The translations under genes were made by a program, and so were the position numbers. This document shows positions 36,860-46,653 of a stretch of 64,000 bases of DNA, piece after piece; the first letter of the stretch is position 1; each line of letters begins with the position of its first letter. The DNA comes from Cytobacillus firmus (GTDB lineage: Bacteria; Bacillota; Bacilli; Bacillales; Cytobacillaceae): the NCBI RefSeq assembly GCF_023657595.1, contig NZ_CP098323.1, positions 1,760,001-1,824,000 on the forward strand, in the 5' to 3' direction. The notes below the pieces were generated by a model. That model searched no databases. It was not told the DNA's origin and was given only the letters and a program-made list of their open reading frames with translations.

Positions 36860-38896
36860 ATGGAGATGAACCAATATTTAGAGGTGTTTATCGAAGAAAG
36901 CAAGGAGCATTTGCAGTCGTGCAATGAACAGCTTCTTGAATTAGAGAAAAATCCTGATGATATAAAAATAGTTAATGAGATTTTCAGATCAGCTCATACG
37001 CTGAAAGGCATGTCAGCCACCATGGGTTATGAAGATCTCGCAAATCTAACTCATCAGATGGAAAATGTTCTTGATGCAATCAGAAATCAGAAGATTAAGG
37101 TAAATGCTGAAATTCTCGATGTCGTTTTTCTGGCTGTTGATGATCTTGAAGCAATGGTCCAATCAATTTCAGAAGGCGGAGACGGCAAAAGGGATGTTTC
37201 CATAGCTGTTGAAAAGCTGATGCTCATAGAAAAAGGGGAAAGCCCGGCATTATCAAAAGCAAGAGCCGAAACGGCAGCTGCTATTGCTGAACCGCAAGGA
37301 CTGGCCAAGAGTACATATGATGATTTCGAGTGGACCGTGATTCAGCAATCGAAGGAGCAGGGCTTTGAGACCTATGAAATATCCATAGCCTTGCGGGCTG
37401 ATTGTCTGCTGAAAGCAGCCAGAGTCTTTATGGTTTTTGAGGTCCTCGAGAAGAGCGGGGAAGTGATAAAAGCCACTCCTTCTGTTGAGCAGCTTGAAGA
37501 AGAGCAATTTGATCAGGAATTCTCTGTAACAATTGTGACCCAAGAAACACCCGAAGTTATCCGACAGAAACTTTTGAAGGTCTCAGAAGTGGACAGCATA
37601 GATGTCCTGGAGGTTTCTATGGGGAATTACATCTCCCGGGAAGCTGTGAAGGAGGAAAGTACTCTGCAGCCTGAAGTGGAGGAGAAGACAGATCGTGCTT
37701 CAGATATGCCAAAAAAGGAAAAGAAGGCGCCTGCAGCAAAGCAAGTCAGCAACAAAACCATTAGGGTGAATATCGAGAGACTGGATATCCTTATGAACCT
37801 GTTTGAAGAATTGGTGATTGACAGAGGCAGACTTGAACAGATATCCAAGGAATTAAACAATCAGGAACTCCACGAAACGGTTGAGCATATGTCAAGGATC
37901 TCCGGAGACCTGCAGAATATTATTCTGAATATGCGCATGGTCCCAATAGAAACAGTATTCAATCGTTTCCCGAGAATGGTCAGACAATTAGCAAGAGATT
38001 TAAACAAAAAGATCAATCTCGAAATTGTCGGTGCAGATACCGAACTGGACCGAACGGTTATCGATGAAATTGGCGATCCGCTTGTTCACTTAATCCGAAA
38101 TGCATTAGACCATGGTGTTGAAACACCGGAAGTACGTAAAGCAAATGGTAAAGGTGAAGAAGGAAATGTCATTCTAAAGGCTTATCACAGCGGCAATCAT
38201 GTTTTCATTGAAATAGAGGATGATGGCGCAGGCATAAACAAGGATAAGGTTATAGAGAAAGCATTAAAAAATGGCATCATTACAGAGCAAACGGCTTCAG
38301 GACTAACTGACAAACAGGCATATGAACTTATCTTTGCCTCAGGATTCTCAACTGCGGATAAAATCTCGGATGTTTCCGGACGAGGTGTAGGTCTGGATGT
38401 TGTCAAGAATACAATTGAGTCATTGGGAGGATCAGTATCCATTGATTCAAAAGTTGGACAGGGGTCCATATTCTCCATACAGCTGCCATTAACTTTATCC
38501 ATTATTTCTGTCATGCTCGTTGAGATTGAAAAGGAAAAATATGCAATCCCTCTATCTTCTATTATTGAAACAGCTATTATCAGAAAAGAAGACGTCTTAA
38601 GTGCACATAATCAGAAGGTGATAGATTTCAGAGGCAAGGTTGTTCCGCTTCTTTCATTGAAGGAAATCTTTGAGGTGCCATCTGACACTCATGAAGATGA
38701 ATTCATTTCCATTGTCATCGTCAGAAAAGGGGAAAAGATGGCTGGGCTTGTGGTGGATTCCTTTATCGGGCAGCAGGAAGTCGTTTTAAAATCACTAGGA
38801 AACTACTTAACAAGCGTGTTTGCCATTTCCGGAGCAACTATATTAGGAGATGGACAGGTTGCCCTGATAGTGGACTGCAATGCATTGATAAAATAA
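36860..38896 (+). CDS. cheA: Chemotaxis histidine kinase CheA
   Basis: Receptor-coupled kinase for CheY and CheB. The 678 residues show the P1 domain with phosphorylated His46 (SAHTLKGMSATMGY), a P2 CheY-binding domain (about 155-255), the P3 dimerisation helices (TIRVNIERLDILMNLFEELV), the P4 ATPase with the N box LVHLIRNALDHGVE, EDDGAGIN and SGRGVGLDVVK, and the CheW-like P5 domain. Start ATG 36860 gives MEMNQYLEVF, like B. subtilis MDMNQYLDVF. Confidence 0.99.
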   Translation: MEMNQYLEVFIEESKEHLQSCNEQLLELEKNPDDIKIVNEIFRSAHTLKGMSATMGYEDLANLTHQMENVLDAIRNQKIKVNAEILDVVFLAVDDLEAMVQSISEGGDGKRDVSIAVEKLMLIEKGESPALSKARAETAAAIAEPQGLAKSTYDDFEWTVIQQSKEQGFETYEISIALRADCLLKAARVFMVFEVLEKSGEVIKATPSVEQLEEEQFDQEFSVTIVTQETPEVIRQKLLKVSEVDSIDVLEVSMGNYISREAVKEESTLQPEVEEKTDRASDMPKKEKKAPAAKQVSNKTIRVNIERLDILMNLFEELVIDRGRLEQISKELNNQELHETVEHMSRISGDLQNIILNMRMVPIETVFNRFPRMVRQLARDLNKKINLEIVGADTELDRTVIDEIGDPLVHLIRNALDHGVETPEVRKANGKGEEGNVILKAYHSGNHVFIEIEDDGAGINKDKVIEKALKNGIITEQTASGLTDKQAYELIFASGFSTADKISDVSGRGVGLDVVKNTIESLGGSVSIDSKVGQGSIFSIQLPLTLSIISVMLVEIEKEKYAIPLSSIIETAIIRKEDVLSAHNQKVIDFRGKVVPLLSLKEIFEVPSDTHEDEFISIVIVRKGEKMAGLVVDSFIGQQEVVLKSLGNYLTSVFAISGATILGDGQVALIVDCNALIK

Positions 38897-38918
38897 TACA
38901 TTTTGACGAGGAGTGAAC

Positions 38919-39398
38919 ATGTTGAGTGAGGCGGCAGCAGCGGATTTAAAATTGATTGTATTTCAGCTGAAAGACAAAGAATATGCAATTCCAGTTAATC
39001 AGGTGCGTTCCATAGAGAAGGTTGAGCACATTACCCGGGTTCCTCGAACAGTTGGTTTTGTTAAAGGAGTAATCAATTTAAGGGGTGTTGTGACACCTAT
39101 TATTAGTCTGAGAAGCAGATTTAATCTTGAAGAGGCTGAATATAATGAGCATTCACGAGTCATCATCGCAGTATTGAACGATATGGAAGTCGGTTTGATT
39201 GTAGATTCTGCAAATGATGTGATTGATGTGGCGCCTGAATCAATTGAACCCCCTCCGGAGGTAATAGGTTCAGAAGATGCCGATTTTATCAAGGGTGTTA
39301 CAAAGATCGAAAAACGGTTATTTATCCTGATAGATTTGAAAAAAGTTCTGAATCCTGAAGAATTGGCAGCTCAGGATGAAAAAGGATTAGCGGGATGA
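38919..39398 (+). CDS. cheW: Chemotaxis adaptor CheW
   Basis: Links receptors to CheA. A 159-residue CheW domain: LKLIVFQLKDKEYAIPVNQV, VPRTVGFVKGVINLRGVVTP, ISLRSRFNL and VGLIVDSANDVIDV are the typical blocks. I chose ATG 38919, six bases after GAGGAG; the in-frame GTG at 38913 lies inside that ribosome site. The stop overlaps the cheC start. Confidence 0.97.
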   Translation: MLSEAAAADLKLIVFQLKDKEYAIPVNQVRSIEKVEHITRVPRTVGFVKGVINLRGVVTPIISLRSRFNLEEAEYNEHSRVIIAVLNDMEVGLIVDSANDVIDVAPESIEPPPEVIGSEDADFIKGVTKIEKRLFILIDLKKVLNPEELAAQDEKGLAG

Positions 39399-40036
39399 AT
39401 TTTTTAGAAAAAAATATCAGCAGCATGCAATTGGATATTCTTAAAGAAATCGGGAATATTGGTGCGGGTCATGCGGCTACTGCATTATCAACGCTGCTTA
39501 ATAAAAAAATTGATATGTCTGTTCCGGATGTGAAAATTGTTTCTTTTGATGAAATGATCGATATGGCAGGAGGCCCGGAAAATGTTGTGGCAGGGGTGTT
39601 TCTAAGGATAGAAGGAGACGCCCCTGGCAGCATGTTTTTTGTCCTGCCTCTTACACAGGCTGAAAACTTTATTCGGGAACTGCCTGGAAACATTCCTTTT
39701 TGTGCAGATGAGCTGCCATATGATGAACTTGCTCTATCCGCTCTTCAGGAGCTTGGCAACATTTTATCAGGATCATATTTATCTTCGTTATCGGATTTTA
39801 CTAAGCTGTCACTTTTCCCTTCAGTGCCGATGCTAAGCATTGATATGGTGGGGGCAATTATCGGAACAGGTCTCCTGGAGATTTCACAGGTGAGCGATTA
39901 TGCCATCGTAATTGATACAGCTTTAAATGATGAGCTTCAAAATACGGATGCTGTTAATGGCCATTTCTTTCTGCTGCCTGATCCTCAATCATTTCAAATA
40001 ATCTTTAAGGCATTGGGAGTTCCGGATTATGAATAG
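39395..40036 (+). CDS. cheC: CheY-P phosphatase CheC
   Basis: Dephosphorylates CheY-P and forms a complex with CheD. The 213 residues keep both active-site helices, LKEIGNIGAGHAATALSTLL and LSALQELGNILSGSYLSSL, each with the E...N pair. The protein is homologous to the N-terminal part of FliY but has no FliN domain. Both ends overlap neighbours (cheW and cheD), which implies coupled translation. Confidence 0.97.
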   Translation: MNFLEKNISSMQLDILKEIGNIGAGHAATALSTLLNKKIDMSVPDVKIVSFDEMIDMAGGPENVVAGVFLRIEGDAPGSMFFVLPLTQAENFIRELPGNIPFCADELPYDELALSALQELGNILSGSYLSSLSDFTKLSLFPSVPMLSIDMVGAIIGTGLLEISQVSDYAIVIDTALNDELQNTDAVNGHFFLLPDPQSFQIIFKALGVPDYE

Positions 40037-40526
40037 TATTCAAGAAATTGTAAAAGTCGGTATAGCAGATATGAATATTGTTAAAACTCCGGGTTTAATC
40101 AGGACATCAGGACTTGGTTCCTGTGTAGGTGTGGTTCTTTATGATCTTAGTGCAGAAATTGCCGGGCTGGCACATATTATGCTGCCTGATTCATCTCTTG
40201 CAAAAAACACAAGCTTTAATTCAGCTAAATATGCTAATACTGCAATCAGGGATTTGGTGAGCCTGATGGAGAAAAAAGGTGCAAAAGCTTCACATTTAAA
40301 TGCCAAAATTGCCGGCGGAGCCCAAATGTTCAAATACTCCTCCGGAAGTGATTTAATGAGGATTGGCCCAAGGAATGTGGAAGCAGTAAAAAAGGAACTA
40401 AATTCCTTAAAGATTGCTATTTTAGGTGAAGATGTTGGCGGACATAGCGGCAGAACAATTGAATTCAATCCTCAATCAGGCGACCTGATGGTGCGGACTG
40501 TTAATAAAGGGCAAGTTGTTATTTAA
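40029..40526 (+). CDS. cheD: Chemoreceptor glutamine deamidase CheD
   Basis: Deamidates receptor glutamines and is sequestered by CheC. The 165 residues include the catalytic cysteine in TSGLGSCVGVVLYD, the histidine in GLAHIMLPDS, the AKIAGGAQMF block and GGHSGRTIEFNPQSG. ATG 40029 lies within the end of cheC. Unlike in B. subtilis, where sigD follows at once, 260 bases separate it from sigD. Confidence 0.97.
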   Translation: MNSIQEIVKVGIADMNIVKTPGLIRTSGLGSCVGVVLYDLSAEIAGLAHIMLPDSSLAKNTSFNSAKYANTAIRDLVSLMEKKGAKASHLNAKIAGGAQMFKYSSGSDLMRIGPRNVEAVKKELNSLKIAILGEDVGGHSGRTIEFNPQSGDLMVRTVNKGQVVI

Positions 40527-40786
40527 ATTCTCGTTCCAGGTTGAGGAAATTCAAGCCTTATATAAATCGTCATAAAAGTCTTAAATGCTGCCGGATGATT
40601 TCTGCCAGCCATACAAGCTGATTTTCTCTCCGGCTTAATTATTGCTCTCTCCAATTATTTCTTCGAAAGACCCCCTTATTTTGGAAAAGAACTGAGCAGT
40701 TTAGGATGAAAGGCAATATTTTAATAGAAAAGTTTTGATATACTAACAATAATTAATAGAAATGGAAACGTTTGAGGAGGATGGCC
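40527..40786 (+). promoter_or_regulatory. cheD-sigD gap with possible sigD promoter and cre-like site
   Basis: A 260-base AT-rich gap without a gene. A possible SigA promoter is TTGATA (40735-40740), 16 bases, TAGAAA (40757-40762), or a lone TATACT -10 at 40739-40744. TGGAAACGTTTGAG (40763-40776) matches the CcpA consensus at 8 of 10 defined positions and runs into the sigD ribosome site. GCCGGA near 40593 can pair with TCCGGC near 40630. All are tentative. Confidence 0.35.
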
Positions 40787-41542
40787 ATGGCAGACATGAT
40801 AACCGAAGAAAGCACATACTGGGCTAAATGGGTCGACTCTCGTGATGCTCAAGCGGGGAATTTTCTTGTGAAAAAATATTTGCCTCTTGTAAGCTATCAT
40901 GTTCAGCGAATATCCGCTGCCCTGCCGAAGAATGTTTCAAGAGATGATATACGAAGCCTTGGACTAATGGGTTTGTATGATGCGCTGGAAAAGTTTGAGC
41001 CTGCAAGAGATTTGAAATTTGATACATATGCTTCCTTTCGAATTCGCGGTGCCATTCTAGATGGATTAAGAAAAGAAGATTGGCTTCCCAGAAGTACGAG
41101 GGATAAGGCGAAAAAAATTGAAGCTGCTACTGAGAAGCTGGAGCAGCGGCTGATGCGTAATGCAACAGTTTATGAAATTGCTGAAGAAACAGATATGCAG
41201 GAAGAAGAAGTGTATTCTGTTATGAACGAACATTTTTACGCAAACATCCTCTCAATTGATGAGCAGCCTGATTCAGAAGAAAAAGATGCCAGTTATTCAA
41301 TAAAGGATGAAAAAGCAATCATTCCAGAAGAAAAGGTATTGAAAAATGAAATCTTGGAAGAAATGGCTGAAAAAATCTTACAATTGAATGAAAAAGAGCA
41401 GCTTGTGCTAAGTTTATTTTACAAAGAGGAGTTAACACTTACAGAAATTGGCGAAGTAATGGGCCTATCAACATCCCGCATATCCCAAATCCATTCAAAG
41501 TCAATTTTTAAGCTGAGACAGCTGCTGGAAAAAGTCATATAG
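40787..41542 (+). CDS. sigD: Flagellar/motility RNA polymerase sigma factor SigD
   Basis: Directs transcription of flagellin, motor, chemoreceptor and autolysin genes. The 251 residues have region 2 (LVKKYLPLVSYHVQRISAAL, DIRSLGLMGLYDALEKFEPA, FDTYASFRIRGAILDGLRKE), region 3 and the region 4 helix-turn-helix (LTLTEIGEVMGLSTSRISQI). Several in-frame starts exist; ATG 40787 is six bases after GAGGAGG and gives a length like the 254 of B. subtilis, whereas 40781 abuts that site. Confidence 0.97.
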   Translation: MADMITEESTYWAKWVDSRDAQAGNFLVKKYLPLVSYHVQRISAALPKNVSRDDIRSLGLMGLYDALEKFEPARDLKFDTYASFRIRGAILDGLRKEDWLPRSTRDKAKKIEAATEKLEQRLMRNATVYEIAEETDMQEEEVYSVMNEHFYANILSIDEQPDSEEKDASYSIKDEKAIIPEEKVLKNEILEEMAEKILQLNEKEQLVLSLFYKEELTLTEIGEVMGLSTSRISQIHSKSIFKLRQLLEKVI

Positions 41543-41579
41543 TCTTATGCCATTTCTTTCTGCAAAGGAAGGAATCAGC

Positions 41580-42944
41580 ATGGAAAATCTATTTCAACTT
41601 TTAGTTGATGCTCACGGTTTATCTGCATGGATACAGCCGATAGATATTGATGAACTGGATGGAACTGTCCAGCCTGAAATGATTCATAAACTGCTTGCTG
41701 ATGAAAAGGTCATTTTTGGTGTGAGCAAAGAAGTAATTCAGAGAATCTGCAAAGATCCGTTCTCAGTGGAATATCCCATACCAATAGCAAAAGGAGTTCC
41801 TGCAGAAAACGGCAGTGATGCATATCTATTAAATGAAGCCTCTTTTGACTGGAAAACGGGCAGAAAGGGATTTAATTTCAGAGATGTACTCCATATCCCA
41901 TCTGTTACACAGGGACAGCTCCTGGCATCTGTTATTCCTGCTGCCCCCGGTGCTTCCGGGAAGAATATTTTTGGCAAGCGGATACCGGCAAAGGATGGAA
42001 AGCCTTTAAGAGTCAAGGCAGGAAAAAGTGTTTTCGTAAATGGCGGCAAATATTATTCGCTATTAGATGGACAGGTTAGTTTCACTCAGAACAGCATTTC
42101 TGTGAATCCGGTGTTTGAGGTTAAAGGAGACCTTGACTTGAAGACCGGGAATATTAATTTTGTCGGGTATGTTGTGATTCGCGGAAATGTTCCTGCCGGT
42201 TATGAGATTATAGCCGGAGGTGACATCATTGTTGCTGGTCTTGTTGAAGGTTCTTTCCTGCAGGCGGATAATAACGTGCTTGTTACTGGCGGAATTTCAG
42301 GCAGTCATAAAGGTTCAGTTATATCAGGAGGTTCTGTTCAGGCAGCATACCTGAATCAGGCAAATGTGAAGGCAGAACAGGACGTTATTATACAAAAGTC
42401 AATCCTGCACAGCTATGTTCAAGCTGTAGGAGCCATCAGGTGCAGAGAAGCATTGGTTATTGGAGGAAAACTTCAGTCCGGGTCCGACATTGAAATCAAA
42501 GAACTGGGCAATCACTTATATACTAAGACAGAGCTTCTTGCCGGAAACGACTCCAATGTGGATAACGCTGAAGAAGATCTATTAAATGAATCAGCCAAAC
42601 TTCACGAATCCATCAAAAAGCTTGATAGTATCGAAGGCAGACTGATAGAAATGGCAAAGCTGACAGGAAACCTGACAGAGGAACAGAGAATAATTATTCT
42701 CAAGCAACGGGCTACAAAAGCTCATTTGCAGAATAAATTGAGCAAAATAAATGAAGATCTGGCTGAATTGGAAAGAGAAAAAGAAGAAAAAATGAATGCT
42801 TCAATTCTTATTTACGGGCAGATCTATCCTAACACTGTAATTCACTTTGGAAAGTATTCAAAAGTGATCCGGCAAACTGTCAAATCTTTAAAGTTTCATT
42901 TCCTAAAAGGAGAAATAAGAAGTGAGCAGTTATCAGGGGTGTGA
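41580..42944 (+). CDS. FapA-like (DUF342) protein
   Basis: A 454-residue protein of the FapA/DUF342 family: a helical and mixed N-terminal region (about 1-165) with a GASGKNIFGKRIPAKDGKPL motif, a right-handed beta-helix (about 165-330) seen as hydrophobic repeats such as GDLDLKTGNINFVGYVVIRG, AGGDIIVAGLVEGSFLQADN and NVLVTGGISGSHKGSV, and a C-terminal coiled coil (about 340-420). Related proteins are polymer- or surface-linked but the role here is unknown. ATG 41580 follows AAAGGAAGGA by six bases. It lies directly after sigD and so is probably part of the motility regulon. Confidence 0.85.
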   Translation: MENLFQLLVDAHGLSAWIQPIDIDELDGTVQPEMIHKLLADEKVIFGVSKEVIQRICKDPFSVEYPIPIAKGVPAENGSDAYLLNEASFDWKTGRKGFNFRDVLHIPSVTQGQLLASVIPAAPGASGKNIFGKRIPAKDGKPLRVKAGKSVFVNGGKYYSLLDGQVSFTQNSISVNPVFEVKGDLDLKTGNINFVGYVVIRGNVPAGYEIIAGGDIIVAGLVEGSFLQADNNVLVTGGISGSHKGSVISGGSVQAAYLNQANVKAEQDVIIQKSILHSYVQAVGAIRCREALVIGGKLQSGSDIEIKELGNHLYTKTELLAGNDSNVDNAEEDLLNESAKLHESIKKLDSIEGRLIEMAKLTGNLTEEQRIIILKQRATKAHLQNKLSKINEDLAELEREKEEKMNASILIYGQIYPNTVIHFGKYSKVIRQTVKSLKFHFLKGEIRSEQLSGV

Positions 42945-42950
42945 TCTGGG

Positions 42951-43262
42951 ATGACTTTGAAATCAATAGAACTTCAGATAGCACTGCCTAGAACGTTCGA
43001 AGCAGGTAAAATTCAGGATCAGCTTCAGCAGAGGGGACAGACCATTAGCGGGTTTGCTGCCGACAGTACCCGGGAAAATGCTGAAAAGCAGCGGAAAACT
43101 GTGGTAAAACAGGAGCATAAACAAAATGTCAATCTTGGCAATGATGACAGTCAAAGACAAAAAGAGGCCGGGGAACATGATAGGAAAGAAGATCAAAAAA
43201 AAGACAGCAATGACAGACAGAACCATCCTTACAAAGGGAAGGTTATTGACTACAGCGGATAG
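42951..43262 (+). CDS. Unrecognised small hydrophilic protein
   Basis: I do not recognise this 103-residue protein. The first 30 residues (LKSIELQIALPRTFEAGKIQ and following Gln-rich part) look ordered. Residues about 38-92 are highly charged and rich in Gln, Lys, Asp and Asn, probably disordered or helical. It ends HPYKGKVIDYSG. No membrane segment or cysteine is present. It is six bases after the FapA-like gene and nine before swrB, in the same strand and codon style, so it is probably translated in the sigD-swrB unit. The start ATG has a weak ribosome site (GGGGTGTGATCTGGG). Confidence 0.7.
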   Translation: MTLKSIELQIALPRTFEAGKIQDQLQQRGQTISGFAADSTRENAEKQRKTVVKQEHKQNVNLGNDDSQRQKEAGEHDRKEDQKKDSNDRQNHPYKGKVIDYSG

Positions 43263-43271
43263 AGGGATATC

Positions 43272-43871
43272 ATGACAGCTTTTCTATTAGCTCTAAGCCT
43301 GTTATTAAATATTGTAGCCTTATTAGCCATTATCCTGCTTTATTTGCGTCAGAATAAACTAATGGATACAGAGAAAAGACAGGAAAAAGTGCTTATTGAA
43401 ATGGAAGAGGTTATATCAGCGTACCTTGTTCAAATGAAAGAAGAAAACGATGATTTTATTAGCAAACTTTCGAAGGCCAATGCGAAAAACGATACTTCTA
43501 TAAAAGAGAAAAGCATCCCGGTAAATTTGGACAGAAAAAATGAACTAGATATAGCTAAAGCAGATGAGAAATCAATGCCATTAGCCAGAGCATCCATTTA
43601 CCAGGCATCTAAAGCCTACAAACAAAATTTGAGGGCAGCAGAGGATAAATTGAGTGAAAAAGAACGCTTACCATCCTTAAAGGAAAATGAATCTGTCACA
43701 CAGTCAGATAGCAGTCAGTCAATTAAGGAAGAAAATCCTTCATCAATATATGATCAAGTATTTATTCTGAAAAAACAGGGAATGAGTGCGGGGGATATTG
43801 CCAAAAAATTAGGCAAAGGGAAGACAGAAGTCGAGTTAATGCTTAAATTTCGTCAAAATCAGCAAGAATAG
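43272..43871 (+). CDS. swrB: Swarming motility protein SwrB
   Basis: In B. subtilis SwrB promotes flagellar export-apparatus activation and SigD activity. This 199-residue protein has the same plan: one N-terminal membrane helix (FLLALSLLLNIVALLAIILL, about 3-24), a charged coiled-coil and low-complexity middle, and a C-terminal helix-turn-helix-like segment (IYDQVFILKKQGMSAGDIAK, then KLGKGKTEVELMLKFRQ). Its position between the sigD unit and rpsB equals that of B. subtilis swrB (ylxL). It is longer than the B. subtilis protein in the middle. Confidence 0.88.
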   Translation: MTAFLLALSLLLNIVALLAIILLYLRQNKLMDTEKRQEKVLIEMEEVISAYLVQMKEENDDFISKLSKANAKNDTSIKEKSIPVNLDRKNELDIAKADEKSMPLARASIYQASKAYKQNLRAAEDKLSEKERLPSLKENESVTQSDSSQSIKEENPSSIYDQVFILKKQGMSAGDIAKKLGKGKTEVELMLKFRQNQQE

Positions 43872-43872
43872 C

Positions 43873-43901
43873 TTGATTGTGAAAAACACTTATGCTATAT
43901 T
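43873..43901 (+). promoter_or_regulatory. SigA promoter of rpsB
   Basis: TTGATT (43873-43878), exactly 17 bases, then TATATT (43896-43901). It starts one base after the swrB stop codon. Confidence 0.75.
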
Positions 43902-43907
43902 AACAAA

Positions 43908-44720
<813 letters not shown>

Positions 44721-44760
44721 TAGAAAAGCGGACGCGCCCTGGTGCGCTGGAGCTGTACAG
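44721..44760 (-). repeat. Short intergenic repeat, copy B (reverse orientation)
   Basis: Read on the minus strand this is CAGCTCCAGCGCACC ... CGTCCGCTTTTCTA, the same core as the copies before flhA and dxr. The end overlaps a perfect 14-base palindrome GAGCTGTACAGCTC (44750-44763). Confidence 0.65.
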
Positions 44761-44788
44761 CTCTAAGGTGCTTTTTTCTTGATTTTAA

Positions 44789-44828
44789 AGAAGGTGATAA
44801 GAGGGAGCACCCTTTATCACCTTTTTTT
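44789..44828 (+). terminator. Terminator between rpsB and tsf
   Basis: AAGGTGATAAgaGGG pairs with CCCttTATCACCTT around AGCA, then TTTTTTT. It should uncouple rpsB from tsf, at least in part. Confidence 0.88.
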
Positions 44829-44910
44829 AAAGAAAAGGCAAAGTTTAGTTTTCTATACAGTAATAAATGGTAAAGATATTATTACATAACTCATTAAGGA
44901 GGATCTCATA

Positions 44911-45792
44911 ATGGCAATTACTGCTCAAATGGTTAAAGAACTTCGTGAAAAAACAGGCGCAGGCATGATGGACTGCAAAAAAGCTCTTCAGGAAACTGAA
45001 GGTGATATGGAAAAAGCAATCGACTTCCTTCGTGAAAAAGGAATTGCTAAGGCTGCTAAAAAAGGTGACCGTATCGCTGCAGAAGGTCTTACTTCTGTAA
45101 AGGTTGACGGAAACGAAGCCGTTATCCTTGAAGTAAACTCTGAAACAGATTTCGTTGCTAAAAACGAAGGATTCCAAACACTTGTTAAAGAAATCGCAGA
45201 ACACTTACTTTCTGCAAAGCCGGCTTCAGTAGAAGAAGCAGCTGGACAAACTATGGCTAACGGTGCTAATTTAGAATCTCACATCAATAGTGCGATTGCT
45301 AAAATCGGAGAAAAGCTTTCTCTTCGCCGCTTCGAAATCAAAACAAAAACTGACAGCGACGCATTTGGTGCGTACCTTCACATGGGAGGACGCATTGGTG
45401 TGCTAACAGTTCTTGAAGGAACAACTGACGAAGATGCAGCGAAAGATGTTGCAATGCATATTGCAGCCCTAAACCCTAAGTATGTATCCCGTGATGAAGT
45501 TTCACAGGACGAAGTAGAGCGCGAGCGTCAAGTATTGACTCAGCAGGCTCTTAACGAAGGCAAGCCGGAAAACATCGTTGCAAAGATGGTTGAAGGCCGT
45601 CTTGGCAAGTATTTCGAAGATGTTTGCGTAAACGACCAGGCTTTTGTTAAAAACCCTGATCAAAAAGTTGGCAAATTCGTTGATTCTAAAGGCGGAAAAA
45701 TCCGTGAGTTCGTTCGCTATGAAGTTGGAGAAGGCATCGAAAAGCGTGAAGACAACTTCGCTGAAGAAGTAATGAACCAGGTTAAGAAGTAA
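44911..45792 (+). CDS. tsf: Translation elongation factor Ts
   Basis: Nucleotide exchange factor for EF-Tu. The 293 residues start with the UBA-like [20 protein letters not shown] and [20 protein letters not shown], followed by the core with [16 protein letters not shown] and two dimerisation-type subdomains ([35 protein letters not shown]). AAGGAGG is eight bases before the ATG. A terminator follows. Confidence 0.99.
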   Translation: MAITAQMVKELREKTGAGMMDCKKALQETEGDMEKAIDFLREKGIAKAAKKGDRIAAEGLTSVKVDGNEAVILEVNSETDFVAKNEGFQTLVKEIAEHLLSAKPASVEEAAGQTMANGANLESHINSAIAKIGEKLSLRRFEIKTKTDSDAFGAYLHMGGRIGVLTVLEGTTDEDAAKDVAMHIAALNPKYVSRDEVSQDEVERERQVLTQQALNEGKPENIVAKMVEGRLGKYFEDVCVNDQAFVKNPDQKVGKFVDSKGGKIREFVRYEVGEGIEKREDNFAEEVMNQVKK

Positions 45793-45821
45793 TATTTTAT
45801 AGTAATAAATCAGCTATGATT

Positions 45822-45849
45822 CAGGGAACACTTTGTGTTCCCTGTTTTT
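45822..45849 (+). terminator. Terminator of tsf
   Basis: The perfect 10-bp stem CAGGGAACAC/GTGTTCCCTG with a TTT loop is followed by TTTTTC. Confidence 0.92.
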
Positions 45850-45927
45850 CAAGAATAGGATAGATTGTAAATGCAGCAATAGCGTCTTTAAGCGCTTGAG
45901 CTTTTTATACTACATATGGAGGTTCTT

Positions 45928-46653
45928 ATGAGCAGCCCAAAATTCAAACGCGTGGTCTTGAAATTAAGTGGAGAAGCTTTAGCAGGAGAGCAAGGTTTCG
46001 GAATTAATCCTTCAGTGATTAAATCAATTGCTGCACAGGTGAAGGATCTGGCTGAGCTAGGTGTCGAGGTTGCTGTTGTAGTTGGCGGCGGAAACATTTG
46101 GCGAGGAAAGATCGGAGAAGAAATGGGTATGGACAGAGCAAATGCAGACTATATGGGTATGCTTGCAACTGTTATGAACTCATTGGCATTACAGGATAGC
46201 CTCGAGAATCTTGGAGTGGAGACGAGAGTTCAAACCTCAATCGAGATGAGACAGGTTGCTGAACCGTACATCCGCAGAAGAGCCATCCGCCATCTCGAGA
46301 AAAAGCGGGTTGTAATCTTTGCTGCGGGAACCGGAAATCCTTACTTCTCTACTGATACTACAGCAGCATTGCGAGCTGCAGAAATTGAAGCAGAAGTAAT
46401 TCTTATGGCGAAAAACAATGTGGATGGCGTCTATTCAGCTGATCCGCGTGTTGATAAAAACGCAAAGAAATACGATGAACTTTCCTATCTTGATGTATTA
46501 AAAGAAGGATTGGCAGTAATGGATTCTACAGCATCATCTTTATGCATGGATAACAACATTCCGTTAATTGTATTTTCAATCATGGAAAAAGGCAATATTA
46601 ACCGCGCCGTAATGGGTGAAACAATCGGAACTATCGTTAGGGGGAAAAAATAA
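45928..46653 (+). CDS. pyrH: Uridylate kinase
   Basis: Phosphorylates UMP to UDP in pyrimidine nucleotide synthesis. The 241-residue amino-acid-kinase-fold protein has [65 protein letters not shown] and the C-terminal [23 protein letters not shown] 45928 follows TGGAGG by five bases; the upstream in-frame ATG at 45916 lies over this site. It overlaps frr by one base. Confidence 0.98.
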   Translation: MSSPKFKRVVLKLSGEALAGEQGFGINPSVIKSIAAQVKDLAELGVEVAVVVGGGNIWRGKIGEEMGMDRANADYMGMLATVMNSLALQDSLENLGVETRVQTSIEMRQVAEPYIRRRAIRHLEKKRVVIFAAGTGNPYFSTDTTAALRAAEIEAEVILMAKNNVDGVYSADPRVDKNAKKYDELSYLDVLKEGLAVMDSTASSLCMDNNIPLIVFSIMEKGNINRAVMGETIGTIVRGKK

